Assembly: GCA_018816345.1 (NCBI GenBank)
Contig: JAHIWG010000076.1
Coordinates: 1 to 33,019 of the forward strand
Direction of reading: 5' to 3'
Source: Spirochaetota bacterium
GTDB taxonomy: Bacteria; Spirochaetota; Spirochaetia; Treponematales; UBA12059
DNA: 33,019 bases
The notes beneath the pieces were generated by a model. It saw only the letters and a list, made by a program, of their open reading frames with translations. It did no database searches and was not told where the DNA came from. Positions 32,715 through 33,019 of this stretch are shown here, one piece after another (the stretch's first letter is position 1; every line of letters starts with the position of its first letter). The translations under genes were made by a program, and so were the position numbers.

Positions 32715-33019
32715 CTAGACTCTCTTTATGAACAGCGAGAGGGCCTCTACGCCGAACCCGACTACTAGCGAGACTATCACGCCCGAGACGAGCACGCCCG
32801 CGGCGACGGCGAGCATCGTCTTCTTCCTGTCCATGCCGAGTATCCACGCTCCCAGGACGCCCGTCCACGCCCCCGTGATGGGCAGGGGAACGGCGACGAA
32901 GAGCATGATGCCGAGGTAGCCGTACCGCTCCACCTTCTCGTGGACCTTGGCCCTCGCCTTGGCGACGAAGCGGTCGAAGACGCGGGCGTAGAAGCCCCAT
33001 CGGTAGAACAGCTTATGGA
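32715..33019 (-). CDS. Small multidrug export-type membrane protein (5' end off window)
   Basis: One hundred C-terminal residues are visible. They begin KLFYRWGFYARVFDRFV and continue with a basic amphipathic stretch, ERYGYLGIMLFVAVPLPITG (first visible membrane segment), AWTGVLGAWILGMDRKKTM and a final membrane helix (AAGVLVSGVIVSLVVGFGV). The PLPITGAWTG motif matches the family annotated as putative small multidrug export protein (COG2426). The function of that family is poorly established, and transport is not shown here. It is upstream of rep in the same orientation, nine bases apart. Confidence 0.8.
   Translation of the reverse strand, partial: HKLFYRWGFYARVFDRFVAKARAKVHEKVERYGYLGIMLFVAVPLPITGAWTGVLGAWILGMDRKKTMLAVAAGVLVSGVIVSLVVGFGVEALSLFIKRV

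Overview
The window is about two-thirds G+C by eye. It reads as chromosomal DNA of a spirochaete, most likely a high-GC relative of Treponema. This is inferred from three things: the division cluster is joined through xerD, dprA, topA, xerC and hslVU to flgB; an RsbU-type phosphatase/STAS/HATPase trio is present; and there is a PilZ protein of a spirochaetal type. I found no tRNA, rRNA, CRISPR array, insertion sequence or prophage.

Positions 1-17219 form one long leftward transcription unit. It starts at an mraZ promoter with four MraZ-type boxes. The order is mraZ, rsmH, ftsL, murF, mraY, ftsW, ftsQ, ftsA, ftsZ, xerD, a TPR lipoprotein gene, dprA, topA, xerC, hslV, hslU and flgB (cut by the left edge). 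Most neighbours overlap by 4-17 bases (often ATGA or GTGA) or lie a few bases apart. Unit functions are division and lipid-linked peptidoglycan precursor synthesis, dimer resolution (two Xer recombinases), DNA topology and uptake, proteolysis and flagellar assembly. ftsI, murE, murD, murG and murC are not in the cluster. A sigma-28-like promoter lies between hslU and flgB.

Positions 17220-25140 hold a small unknown gene, a ComFB-domain fusion, an HD phosphohydrolase, a lipoprotein, a PilZ-type protein and a leftward partner-switching operon (membrane GAF-PP2C phosphatase, STAS protein, HATPase anti-sigma-type protein). Several are signalling or second-messenger families.

Positions 25140-33019 hold a large TPR protein that looks like a STAND/cyclase relative with ruined nucleotide-binding motifs, translationally coupled to an RlmM-like rRNA methyltransferase. 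These are followed by a cytoplasmic GH20 hexosaminidase behind a palindrome-rich intergenic region, a convergent Rep-type helicase, and the 3' part of a small membrane protein gene.

The most notable observations are these. TAG is strongly preferred wherever a stop codon does not overlap the next gene (14 of 17), which is odd for a high-GC genome. The large TPR protein appears to be a pseudo-STAND ATPase. The MraZ operator is very regular. ftsA seems to start at a non-canonical codon. ComFB is fused to a second domain. A degenerate 20-bp tandem repeat lies between two convergent genes. No wholly new system is proven here.
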